From Gnetum montanum (taxonomy: Eukaryota; Streptophyta; Gnetopsida; Gnetales; Gnetaceae): a stretch of DNA of 64,000 nt. Location of the stretch: assembly GCA_015680685.1 (NCBI GenBank), contig MNCI01024072.1:87510-151509 (forward strand). The letters run 5' to 3'. The position numbers and the translations under genes were made by a program. The notes under the pieces were generated by a model. It was not told the origin of the DNA. It worked only from the letters and a program-made list of their open reading frames with translations, and searched no databases. Position 1 is the stretch's first letter. Each line of letters opens with the position of its first letter. Below are positions 54,651 through 64,000 of the stretch, piece after piece.

Positions 54651-55418
54651 CCTAGGTGGATTCCATGATGATTTTGAATAGTGTATTAATACCAATTACC
54701 TAGTTCTTAAGCCTTAGATCCTCATCAATCACATAGATTCTATAGAGAAAACTCTAGAATGACCTAAAAACCTAGTTAAAATCATTAACCTTGAAGCTTG
54801 CAACATTAATGAGGACTCTCTAGTTAAGGTCCCTATCCCAACACACAATGGTAAGGAGAAAACCCTAAAATTAAGTTCCTCACTAGAACCTCAATAGGGT
54901 CAAGACATCATCAAGGTCCTACAAGGCAATATTAAAGTCTTTTCCTGGTCATATGAAGATATGTCGTGTCTAGATCCATGCCTAGTGCAACATAACATCA
55001 TACTTGATCATAGTATTAGACCAATTAAGTAAAATGTTCATAATATTAGACCTAATTTGGTCTTGGCAGTTCATGATGAAATCAATGAACTATACCAAGC
55101 TGGTTTCATCAAAGCTGTTGATTAAGCAGAATGAGTGTCCAAGGTAGTGGTAGTTCTTAAGAAAAATGGGAGTATATATATTTGCATCAATTTTTGAGAC
55201 CTAAATAAGGCACCTATTAAAGATTATTTTCCTTTTCCTAGTATTGATCAACATATTGATACTATGACTAGACATGCCTTATTATCCTTTATGGATGGAT
55301 TCTTGGAATACAACCAGATTAGGATTAACCTAGAATATCAACTCGGTATGACCATCATGACCTCTTGAGGTACCTTTTGTTACAATATGATGTTGTTTGG
55401 CCTAAAGAACACAGGACT
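54651..55418 (+). pseudogene. Reverse transcriptase, first part (plus-strand Tat/Ogre-like element)
   Basis: Reads VFSWSYEDMSCLDP, IRPNLVLAVHDEINELYQAG, VLKKNGSIYICINF, DLNKAPIKDYFPFPSIDQHI, HALLSFMDGFLEYNQIRINL (first catalytic Asp in FMDGF) and MLFGLKNTG. Then the frame is cut inside the codons for the usual GLKNAGATYQR motif by the insertion at 55419. Several in-frame stops exist before the cut, so the copy carries them now on both sides of the insertion. Confidence 0.85.
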
Positions 55419-56760
55419 TGTTAGAACTTGAAAATTTAGTTCTGGAATAGAAATTGGAATATCCCATGCACTAGAAAAATTTTAGCCTCGAATCCCAAGG
55501 GCCCCTAAAAATGAAATTCAAGGCATCCTAGATGGCATGGCCTATCACCCAGGGACTTATGGAACATAAACAAAAATATAAATAGAAATGTAAATGATGG
55601 TGAAAATGGAAATGAAATTGTAGATTAAAAATGAAAATAGATAAATAAATGAAAACATGAAATTAAATTTGAACCAAAATGAATTTTATTTTTATTGAAA
55701 TGAAAAATGATAACATATGAGATTTAAAAAATACAACTTTGTGTGCTGGATGCACAAGAAGTTCACTAAGAAGGAGCTTGAAGTCCATTGGAGTTTGCAG
55801 TCTACACTCGAAACTCCATGATTCAAATGCCTTCCAACCCCCATTTCTAGAAACTTCATGCTAGTATTGACAAAAATCTACAACTATGCTCAAGGATTGG
55901 TATTCCACCTTTGGTGTAGTGGTACCACATGGGGAGGTAATGCCTAGCATATACATCAATTTGTTGTCAAAGGTGCTTTAAGGTCACAACAGGTTCTCTT
56001 GGTTGTAAAGTGTGAAAAAGAGTTTCAATTTATGAAAAATTATTTCTTGGCATCTAGGACTAGAATAAGGTGTTCTCATTTTATTTTTATAGGTTTGGAA
56101 TTGCTATTTTTGAGTCTATGCATCATTTTCATCATTATTGATAGATTGATGTTTAATTATAGGTGTAATGGTCATTAATTCTCAGCGTAGTTGGCCATTT
56201 ATAGTATGATTTGATGCAACATAGACATCAAAGCCCATAAAAATACTATAAATAGTAAATAAACTTTTGTGACTAGGTTGATACCATCCCAACTACACTG
56301 ATCTTGATGGACTACACTGAAGTTGCTAGAAATATAATGTCTACGTTGGCCATGTTGCAAGTGCTAAAGACTTAGGGTAACTATGCAAGCCCCTGTTGAG
56401 AAAATGAAAAATGGAAAATCCCAATAATTCCAATACTAGATATATGCATCTATGCTAGGTTTTGTGGTGACTATGCTGGGTTGGAAATGAGAATGAAAAC
56501 CCAACACCATCTACATTGGGGGTAGATGGTTCTAACATAGTTGATGCTATACCACTACAAAACCCATGTCAATGATAAATTTGGTAGTTTCTAGGCATTT
56601 TCACCCTTTCCAAGTCCAAATATAGACAAGAGGTAACGTTTTCCACTTAACAAGTGAGGCAGCTCATGGACTACAAATCTTACATTTAGAATAAAATCTT
56701 GTCTTAAGTTTAAAAATGAAGGTTATAATTTGGCAACATGAATTTCTTGGTGGTTTTGCA
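55419..56760 (-). repeat. Left (3') LTR of the nested Tat/Ogre-like element
   Basis: TGTTAGAACTTGAAAAT...TTGGTGGTTTTGCA. Shares long stretches with 61724-63086 (TTTAGCCTCGAATCCCAAGG, CACAAGAAGTTCACTAAGAA, CTTGAAGTCCATTGGAG). A TATA box (TATAAATGG on minus) is at about 56195-56203. Confidence 0.82.
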
Positions 56761-57839
56761 TTGGTCCTTATTTGTTGATGTTTTAAGGATTAACTTGAGA
56801 AACATCAACAAAGAATACAAAACACCATTGTAGGTCCATCACCAACATTCCCTCTTTGCACTTGATTCAATAGTGTCAAACCATGCTAGAGAGTGATTGT
56901 GATGATGGGACAAGGTTATGCTAAGGGCTATCATTGGCTATAGGTAAATGGTGACATGGTTAATAATAAGTTCCAAATGTTGACTCCATGGCTATGATAT
57001 GGAACTAACATGTTGGTCAATCAACAATTTCTTTCACTTCATGTTTAGAAGTTTTGGTCACTCGGCAATATGTTTGAGAAAACAACACCTTACTCTAAGG
57101 TTTCATTGGTCATTAGGCTTCTACCTTTATGTTTTTGGAGCCATAGATTTATCTTTTTTGGCTTCATTAGCATCTTGACTTCTTGGAAATTTACTTTTCC
57201 ATTTTTTGAAGCAAAACCTTCATTGGGTTTCTTTGACAAGGCCAGTTCTGATTTGGTTTTCCCAATGAATGATATGTGTTACATCCAGTGGACTTAATGG
57301 TTTTCCCATCGAATGAGATATTTTACATTTGATGCACTTGATGGTGTAGCATAACAAAGGGATTTCATATGGTCATAATGCATGAGTATCAAACATGGAT
57401 CACCATTTTCCTTTAAGATTAGTAAGGTTATATTTAGGCTACGTGATTGGGTTCAAATAGAGGTAATATGAATGTGGTAAAACAAGTACTTTTGGCATGA
57501 CAGGACAAGCTCATTGAATCTTGCACATTAAGGTTTTGTGGTGATTTTTTATTGTAATAAGTTTCACCTTTGTGATGACTCTTGGCTTCATCCTACAAGC
57601 ACAACTCCAAGAGAACACGAAACAAGATGAGGAAAACATGTTGTTCCATTACAATGCATAATGTCATATAGAATGATAAGAAAAACGGGTCATGAAAAGT
57701 CATCAATGTTACAAAGTTTCATAGTTCATATATTATGCAATAGAGGTTAAGAGGTTACATAGGCTCACTTGTTATTGATTGTCAAGGTCATTGATGTTAG
57801 CAGTTGATTCTCACAAGCTACATGTAGTAGGGCTTTAGA
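56761..57839. other. 3' internal region of the nested Tat/Ogre-like element, no gene seen
   Basis: Lies between the integrase and the 3' LTR of the minus-strand element. No domain found; the short plus-strand frame at 57070-57297 is hydrophobic and low-complexity and is not supported as a gene. Confidence 0.5.
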
Positions 57840-58800
57840 TAGGAATGATTGACTCGATTAGACAACTCATTCCTACCCATGTATGTTATCTTGAAGGCTT
57901 CATTGCCATAGGCCTTAGTGACCAAGAAGAACCCTTTCCAATTCACTACAAATTTGTCCACATGCTTGTGGATGGCTTAAAAGATAAGGTCTCCTTCCTT
58001 GATCTTGTGTTTGTTTAGGTTATGGTGATGTTGCTATTTCTGCCTCTTTTGGTACCACTTGACGTGAGCAAGCATTTGCACTTGTTACTCCTCCATCAAG
58101 TCTAGATTCATGTACATAACTCCTGGTTCTACTCATCATTAATGAAGACTAATAGGACTACTTAGAGTGATGGTACTTAAAATTCAAGTGGTAAAAAAAA
58201 TTTAGAACCATAAATTAAGCTATATGGGGTTACACTAGTTGTAGTTCAGAATGTTGTTCTGTATGCCTAAAGTACATAGATAAGTTGTTCATGCCACTTA
58301 TATTCATTGTTGTTTAGCTTCTTTTTGAGTAAGTTTATGATGGCTTTATTGCTTGCTTTAGCCTGTCCATTGGCTTGAGGGTAATATGGGAATGAGAAGG
58401 AGTGCTTAATGCCTAGGTCATGACAAAATTTTTTCATTTCTTAGCTATTAAATTGTGGTCCATTATCTATGGCTATGGTCATAGGTATGTCAAAATGGGC
58501 TACTATGTTGTGGAGTATAAATTTACAGACTTGTTGAGATGTTGTCTTTCTTATGAGAATATCTTTGACCCACATTATGGTTCCAATGATATCCAATCCC
58601 CATCATTGAAATAGCCAAGTTATCTAAGTGGTCTATAACTCAGTTGGTAGTACATGTTTAAGATAGCTATGCCATTGGCAAGTATCACATGTTTTAACCT
58701 TTTGTAGGCAATCACTTTCCATATTTGAGCAATAATAGCCTAATGGTTTGATCTATGAAACCATGGCTATAGGTCCTATATGCCCCCACATACACCCTTG
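57840..58800 (-). pseudogene. Integrase (nested Tat/Ogre-like element), broken
   Basis: Minus-strand reading with stops: AIDNGPQFNS (second catalytic Asp), LGIKHSFSFPYYPQANGQAK and ASNKAIINLLKKKLNNNEYK, the signature of gypsy integrases in this lineage, but with Lys for the catalytic Glu (AKASNK instead of AEASNK). Nearer the N-terminus, WKVIAYKRLKHVILANGIAI and, at about 58610-58560, a GIDVIG-like stretch decayed to GDWISLEP. The C-terminal end at 57990-57850 has FVVNWKGFFLVTKAYGNEAF, the SWKGPY-type tail. Confidence 0.75.
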
Positions 58801-59160
58801 TGAACCTACTCTAGGACCATGCAAGCCTTATTTTTACCTAAGAACATTAATAATATGTCATCGTAGAATTATCATCATAATGTGTTATTACCTACTATCA
58901 CATACTATTTTGATCATTTATGTACAACATCCTTTTTAGAGGTAGTCAAGCCTTGCAAGGGTTCAACTACAAAGGTATCCTCAAAGTCTTGTGTGATATG
59001 AATAACATAGTCCATAGTCAAGGTGGAAAACTTGCTAAACACATTTGGCATCACATTGAGGGCTAGGTTGTAATCACATCAGCTATGGTGTTATTTGTTT
59101 CATGATACATGTTGGATATTTATGTTTATGAATTATTGCATTAGTTTCTTTCCTAGGTAA
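58801..59160. other. Integrase-RNase H linker region, decayed
   Basis: No readable domain; presumably the polyprotein region between the archaeal-type RNase H and the integrase. Confidence 0.35.
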
Positions 59161-59560
59161 CAGTAAGGTTGCAAATGTTTGGCTCTACACTCCTAAACCT
59201 TAGTTATTTGGTTTTCCATAAGTTCTTAATCACATTTGATCATTTAGCATTTTATTCCTCGGTCACGAGCTACCATCATTCCCTTGATCAAACCCTCATA
59301 CTTCGCTACATTATTCGTATATGAAAATTCAAAATGGTAGGTAAAGGATTGGATTTCATTGAATGGGAATGTTCTAATGTCAACATCACTAGCCCCACGA
59401 GCCATTAAACCTTCATAAAAGTGCATGACTACCTCATAGCCATCAGGCACTTGGCTAATGATGTTAACATGTTTGTTAGGGAATTTGGGGTCAATTGATG
59501 CATGGTCATCAATTGGTGAAATAGTAAGTTATGTGACTATAACTTGTCATTTCATTGAGG
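59161..59560 (-). pseudogene. Second (archaeal-type) RNase H, nested Tat/Ogre-like element
   Basis: The open part 59450-59244 reads YEVVMHFYEGLMARGASDVD, FTYHFEFSYTNNVAKYEGLI and KGMMVARDRGI. The SYTNNVAxYEALIxGLxxAxxxGI pattern marks the additional RNase H that Tat-lineage plant elements carry between the ordinary RNase H and the integrase. Its presence is the main reason for the Tat/Ogre assignment. The upstream Asp of the active site is not readable. Confidence 0.72.
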
Positions 59561-59926
59561 CTTAAGAAATGTAAAGAAGGTCAAGCTCCATTGTTTTAAC
59601 TTTCCAACAAGTTTTACTAATACTTTCATATCTGGTGATCATTATGGCTCTAAGCATGTTATCTTTGCAAATGATGTTAACTTGAATCCTAAAGAGTTAG
59701 TGTCTGCACTTCTTTAATGAGGAGACTAGGGCTAGAAAATAATTCTCTACTTTGGTGTATTGTGTCTCATGGGAAACTAATGCATAGCATAGGTAGTATA
59801 TAGGTAACTATGCTTCATCATCTTACTTCTAACATAGTAGAGAAGCAATGGATGCTCCTTTTGTGTTGGATAGACTGTCAGTAATTGTGCCAACTCTTGC
59901 TTAATGTTTTCAAAGACTTCTTGGCA
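59561..59926 (-). pseudogene. Ordinary gypsy RNase H (nested Tat/Ogre-like element), very decayed
   Basis: Follows directly from the RT in the minus direction. Pieces such as FENIKQELAQLLTVYP, TPK*RIIF and GKLKQWSLTFFTFLKP align in order with the plus-strand copy at 63500-64000 and with the usual motifs, but the catalytic residues are not recoverable by eye. Confidence 0.5.
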
Positions 59927-60690
59927 TTAAGTCATCCAATCATAGTAAACTCCTTTCTTAAGAAAGTGTTCCATGGGCTGTAGCTTATCCATAAGCCTAG
60001 TGATGAACCTACCGATAAATTGTAATATGCCTTGTAGTCCTTGAAGCTCTTTAAGGTTAGTTGGTGCTGCCAAGTTGGAAATAGCTTTAACCTTGTCAAG
60101 ATTGATGCATATCCCTACTTCAAATACTACAAAGCCAAGCATCTTACCAATTTTGACACCAAAGATACACTTCTTAGGATTAAGCCTAAGCTCATACTCG
60201 AGGCAATGTTTAAGTACAAGGTTTAGGTTATGCACATGATTGTTGGCCACTTTGAACTTTATAGCTATATTTTCTATGTAATCATTAAGCAAACCTAGCA
60301 TGTAATCACTAAAGATATATTCCATAGCTCTTTGATAGGCTTCTCCTACATTCTTTATGCCAATGGACATCATATTGTAATAAAAGGTACCCTAAGGGGT
60401 CATGAAGGTCATACTAAGTTAATGCTCTGGGTTAATCCTAATTTTGTTGTATGCTAAGATCCCATCCATAAAGGATAATAAGGCATGTCTAGTTGTAGCA
60501 TTAATAAGTTGATCAATACTAGGTAGAGGGAAATCATCTTTGATAGTTTCCTTATTCAGGTCTTGGAAATCGATGCAAATGTGTACACTACTATTTTTCT
60601 TAGCGACTACCACTATGTTGAACATCCATTTAAAGAATCATGTCATGGTGTTTAATTTTGTGTCATGAACCCCAATTTTTGTAATTTGTT
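59927..60690 (-). pseudogene. Reverse transcriptase (nested Tat/Ogre-like element), broken
   Basis: 60625-60419 has NIVVVAKKNSSVHICIDFQD, LNKETIKDDFPLPSIDQLIN and HALLSFMDGILAYNKIRINP. 60373-59927 (148 residues) has AYQRAMEYIFSDYMLGLLND, a YIEN at the place of the YVDD active site, then CLEYELRLNPKKCIFGVKIG, KMLGFVVFEVGI and QGILQFIGRFITRLMDKLQP. Both active-site Asp residues of YVDD have changed (Glu, Asn), so it cannot polymerise. It is close in sequence to the interrupted plus-strand RT, so host and insert belong to the same or sister families. Confidence 0.86.
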
Positions 60691-60739
60691 GATTCATACA
60701 TTGGGCACTTAGTTGTTATGTCCATTTTGTCTTGTTTTG

Positions 60740-60828
60740 TTTTGTTATGTCAAAGTTAGTCAATAATTCCATACCTTCCCAATTTTGTAAAGAACTTGAG
60801 GACAAGTTCTCATTTAGTCATGGGGATA
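60740..60828 (+). promoter_or_regulatory. 3' internal tail with polypurine tract of an Athila-family element (plus)
   Basis: GTCAATAATTCCATACC and GAGGACAAGTTCTCATT match the reverse complement of 27860-27940 in element C. It ends AGTCATGGGGATA directly before the LTR at 60829. Left of about 60740 the sequence changes to the minus-strand RT. Confidence 0.7.
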
Positions 60829-61723
60829 TGATGAGTTTCGATTTGTCACATCAACTAAGCCCTATCACCGAGGCCATGTTGATGCATTCAATTACATTGA
60901 TGTGGCCCCATCGATGCAGGGGTCTATCTTGGTCTATAAATGTAAGCCACGAGCCACATTTATGGCATCAATTCTTATAGTAGTAGCAAAGCTCTTGCAG
61001 TTTTTCTATTTGAAAGTTAGAATATTTTTCCCAAGTGCTTGCAACAAGAGTCATTAAGTGTACGAATCTTTATCTGAGTATTGTTGTACCTGAGCATGAG
61101 AGTGTGTGTGGCAATAAAGATGAGCTTTCTGATAAACTTTGTAGCATTCTGGAGAGATTAAATACTTCATTTATGCATTTAATGTTTTCAATTACTTCTT
61201 CAATGTTTTCCAATAATTAAGCTAATTAAGATAATTGAGCAAGATAAATTAGATAGACTAAATACATAAGTATGACCGCTTTGAGTGTAACATGTATTTA
61301 CTTGGTAATCCCAGTAGTGTTATTGCTCAGTATGTCCAATATTGTAGTGCTTAGTAACCTAGCAATGGATACGTGGATTCAAGACATGTACAAAAAGTGG
61401 GACTAGATACTTATGTTAGGATTAGCTAGAGGCCAGTAGGTTAGTCACATTGAATTAGCCATTAAATTACCTTGTCTTTATCTCTATTTAGGCACCAAGG
61501 CTATAAAACATAAAACTATAAAAATTGTATGCCTCAATTACACTTAACCATACCATGTGCTTCACAAGTGTAATTGCAAAGACAACAAATGACCTTAGGG
61601 CAAGGTTCACTGCCTAGAAGACTAGTGCACTGGAAACTATAAAGTCCATTGAATTTGATCAGATTATGTGTGAACACTTGTTATTCATATGGTGGGGCAT
61701 AGGGGATACCTCATCGCTTATCA
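60829..61723 (+). repeat. Athila-family LTR (plus orientation) inside the nested element
   Basis: 895 bp, TGATGAGTTTCGATTTGTC...GGGGATACCTCATCGCTTATCA (end given in part). It is homologous to the LTRs of C in reverse orientation: TATA box, the block CTTTATCTGAGTATTGTTG (61068), a run through GGTAATCCCAGTAG, and decayed U3 palindromes (CATTGATGTGGCCCCATCGATG region, 60894-60918). The right end abuts a truncated Tat LTR without a visible target duplication. Confidence 0.85.
60935..60942 (+). promoter_or_regulatory. TATA box of the 60829-61723 LTR
   Basis: TATAAATG on the plus strand, just after the palindrome block, the same layout as in C. Confidence 0.6.
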
Positions 61724-63086
61724 AGTGCTAAAACACTTTTAGCCTCGAATCCCAAGGTCCTTCAAAAAATGAAATTCAAGGTACCTTGGATAGTCTAGGC
61801 AATCGCCCAAGCACTTATGAAACATAAACAAACATGTAAAAAAAGTTGTAAATGACGGTGAGAATGGAAATGGAATTTCAAGTTCAAAATAAAACCAAAC
61901 ACAAAAATAAAAACTTGAAATTAAATTTGCACAACAATGAACTATAACTTTATTGAAATGGAAAATAATAAAGTACAAGCTTCTAAAGGTACATATTTAT
62001 GTCTTAGGTGCACAAGAAGTTCACTAAGAAGGAGCTTGAAGTCCATTGGAGCTTGCTTCTTGCACTTGAAACTCCATGATATGAATGTTTTCCAACCTCC
62101 ATTTCCAACAACTCTCTACTAGTTCTCACTCGAATCTGCAACTATTGTCAATGATTGGTATTCCACCCTTGGTCTGCTGATATCGCATGGGGAGGTAATG
62201 CCCAACATAAACACCAATTTGCTATCAAAGGTGTTTTAAGATCACAATAGGATCTCTTCATTGCAAAGTGTGAAAAAGGGATTTTAAGTTATGAAAAATG
62301 CTTTCTTGGCTTCTGGGACTGGAATAAATTATTCACATTTGATTTTTATAGACATGGAATTGCTTCTTTTGGATCTATGCATCACTATCATGATTATTAA
62401 CAAATTGATATCTAATTACATGTGTAACGATCATTAATTCTCAGCATAGTTGGCCATTTATAGTAAGTTTGGATACAACATAGACACCAAAGCCCATCAA
62501 GATACTATAAATTATAAAAGTACTTTTGTGACTATGCTGATGCCATCCCAACTACACTAACCTTGGTGGACTACACTAAAATTTTTGAAAACTACTAGAA
62601 ACCTAATGTGTATGCTAGCCATGCTGCAACTATTGAACACTTGGGTTGACTATGTTGGCCACTATTGGGAAAATGAAAAATCAAAAATCCCAATAATTTT
62701 AATGCTAGATATATGCATATATGCAAGGTTTTGTGGTGACTACATTGGGTTGGAAATGAGAATGAAACCCCAACACCATCTATGCTAGGGGTACATGGTT
62801 CCAACATAGTTGAGGCTATACCCTCATAAAAACCCATATAAATGCCAAATGTAGCAATTCCCAGGGCATTTTTAGCCTTTCCCAACCCAAATATTGACAT
62901 GAGATAAATTTTTCCACTTGGGAAGTAAGGAAATAACAACTTATAATACATTTTTCATCCCCAAAAGATAAAGTATGTAAGAATAAAACTCATGAACTAC
63001 AAATCTTACATTTACAATAAATTTTTTTCACAAGTTGGAAAATGAACGTTACAATTTGACAACATGAATTTTTTAGTGGTGCCTCA
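61724..63086 (-). repeat. Right (5') LTR of the nested Tat/Ogre-like element, truncated
   Basis: Matches 55467-56760. About 48 bp of its left end (the U5 end in the element's sense), the primer site, gag and protease are missing, all lost at the junction with the Athila LTR at 61723/61724. The right end is TGGTGCCTCA (63086). A TATA box (TATAAATGG on minus) is at about 62455-62463. Confidence 0.8.
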
Positions 63087-63500
63087 AGAGCTACATACCA
63101 AAGAGCTATAATGTTTATCTTTAGTGAATATATGCTAGGATTTCTCAGTGATTATGTAGATGATATAGTTGTTAAGTTCAAAGTGGATAGCAACCATGTG
63201 CATGACCTTGAACTTGTGCTTAAACGATGTCTCAAGTATGAGCTTAGGCTTAATTCAATGAAGTGTGTCTTTGGTGTCATAACTAGTAAGATGCTTGGCT
63301 TTGTAGTATCTGAAGCAAGGATACACATTGATCTTGATAAGGTTAAATCCATATCCAACTTGGTAGTTCCAACTAACCTTAAGGAGCATCAAAGACTGCA
63401 AGCTAGATTACAAGTTATTGATAGGTACATCACTAGGTGCACGGATAAGTTACAACCCATGCAACACTTGCATAAGAAAGGATTTCACTATGAGTAGATG
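63087..63500 (+). pseudogene. Reverse transcriptase, second part (plus-strand Tat/Ogre-like element)
   Basis: Resumes the RT interrupted at 55418. It opens ATYQRAIMFIFSEYMLGFLS, then DYVDDIVVK with an intact YVDD active site, CLKYELRLNSMKCVFGVITS, KMLGFVVSEARIHIDLDKVK and QARLQVIDRYITRCTDKLQP. It is open from 63111 to the stop at 63497. Every motif is in the same order as in the nested minus-strand RT. Confidence 0.88.
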
Positions 63501-64000
63501 GCTCAATGCCAAGAGGTCTTTGAAAACCTTAACCAAGAGTTGGCACAACTACTAATGGTCTATTCATCATAAAAGTATAAATCCTTTTATATCTACCTTG
63601 CTATATTTGATGCATCCATTGCCTCTCTACATTGTTAGAAATGAGATGACAGAGCAAAGTTGACAATATACTACCTTAGCCATGCATTGATTACCTATGA
63701 TACCTGATAAAGTGAGGTAGAGAAGTATTTTCTAGTCTTATTCTTTTCATTAAATAAGTGGAGATACTACCTATTTAGGAGCTAATTCAAAGTAATTTGC
63801 AAAGATAACGTGCTTAGACCTGTAATGTCTAATATCTATGAAAGTAGTCATACAACTTGCTGGAAAGATACAATAGTAGATTTTGACCTTCATTACACTT
63901 TCCAAGCCTCAACGAATGGTCAAGCTATAGCCACACAACTTAGTATTTCATAGGTTCATGACCTTGTAACCATTGACTTGAAATTCCCTAATGAGCACGT
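63501..64000 (+). pseudogene. RNase H (plus-strand Tat/Ogre-like element), broken, runs off the window
   Basis: Continues from RT in the same frame after a stop: MAQCQEVFENLNQELAQLLM, LAIFDASIASLHC (Asp region), DRAKLTIYYLSHALITYDT (the PIYYLSRAL-type strand), SEVEKYFLVLFFSLNKWRYY (Glu region). Multiple stops. The second RNase H and integrase would lie beyond base 64000. Confidence 0.75.

Larger units (their letters stand above)
55419..63086 (-). mobile_element. Tat/Ogre-like element nested in the RT of another, minus strand
   Basis: Bounded by two homologous LTR copies (55419-56760 and 61724-63086), TG at the left and CA at the right. Removing it restores the reading GLKN-TG-ATYQRAI of the host RT. 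The internal part, minus strand, runs RT, RNase H, second RNase H, integrase toward the left LTR. Gag and protease are missing: they have been replaced by an Athila-family LTR fragment at 60740-61723. The host sequence flanking the junctions is ACAGGACT on the left and AGAGCTAC on the right, compatible with a 5-bp duplication (GAGCT) that has lost one base on the left. Confidence 0.8.
45584..64000 (+). mobile_element. Tat/Ogre-like LTR retrotransposon (plus strand), interrupted, continues beyond the window
   Basis: Order: LTR, primer site, gag (47680-50323), protease (50520-50816), long spacer with tandem repeats (51140-54650), RT first part (54880-55418), insertion of a 7.7-kb minus-strand element (55419-63086), RT second part and RNase H (63087-64000). 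With the insertion removed it spans about 10.7 kb in the window without its 3' end. The long protease-RT spacer and a YVDD-type RT point to the Ogre side of the Tat lineage. Confidence 0.75.

Noticed and set aside
62595-62951. Minus-strand 118-codon ORF
   Set aside because: Falls entirely inside the LTR of the nested Tat element and is not kept in the other LTR copy.
1-64000. tRNA or rRNA genes
   Set aside because: No cloverleaf with A and B box spacing or rRNA core words was noticed on either strand; the only tRNA-like words are the primer binding sites.

Overview
The window is repeat-dominated plant nuclear DNA. No intact host gene is visible. Nearly all recognisable coding sequence is broken Ty3/gypsy LTR-retrotransposon protein of two kinds. 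One is Athila-like: FMDDF-type reverse transcriptase and a primer site resembling the 3' end of plant tRNA-Asp. The other is Tat/Ogre-like: YVDD-type reverse transcriptase and an extra RNase H before the integrase. Heavy stop/frameshift decay, several layers of nesting and loss of CpG (many C-to-T and G-to-A changes in primer sites and active sites) suggest a large, old, slowly purged genome such as a gymnosperm. That assignment is an inference, not proven by any single sequence.

Layout. 1-7227: Athila-like element A (minus strand), entering from the left edge, with its 5' LTR at 6097-7227. It is inserted into element B (7228 to about 11430, minus), which is cut on its right by element D (about 11432-15290, plus; partial LTR, gag, protease). 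15290-16830 is AT-rich and featureless. 16830-20340 is a richer-GC, CpG-containing island with broken host-gene pieces (leucine-rich repeats, a short-chain dehydrogenase, an unrecognised ORF) and an unusual cluster of two-copy tandem duplications. 20467-22110 is a plus-strand Athila-like pol fragment E. 22110-23770 holds a diverged inverted repeat. 23774-45295 is a 29-bp minisatellite of roughly 240 degenerate units. It is split by a complete Athila-like element C (26929-40312, minus; two LTRs, 5-bp target duplication ATCCT) and by a probable solo LTR (42525-43608).

45584-64000 is a plus-strand Tat/Ogre-like element (LTR, gag, protease, a 3.8-kb protease-RT spacer with about 185-bp repeats, RT, RNase H). 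Its RT is interrupted at 55418/63087 by a second Tat/Ogre-like element on the minus strand (55419-63086), which itself contains an Athila-family LTR in plus orientation (60829-61723).

The most interesting signal is in element C. The short promoter block of the LTR, a cluster of GAGGCCTC-centred palindromes placed just upstream of a TATA box, is present a second time inside the element (31370-31480). It lies directly upstream of a third, non-gag-pol reading frame (28100-30980, minus), and the TATA-like part is kept at the same place in element B. This looks like an internal promoter for an accessory retrotransposon gene. Element A's LTR carries a different set of palindromes at the same promoter position. 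Positions of broken protein domains are approximate because frames change repeatedly; where only bounds are given they come from reading the conserved motifs.
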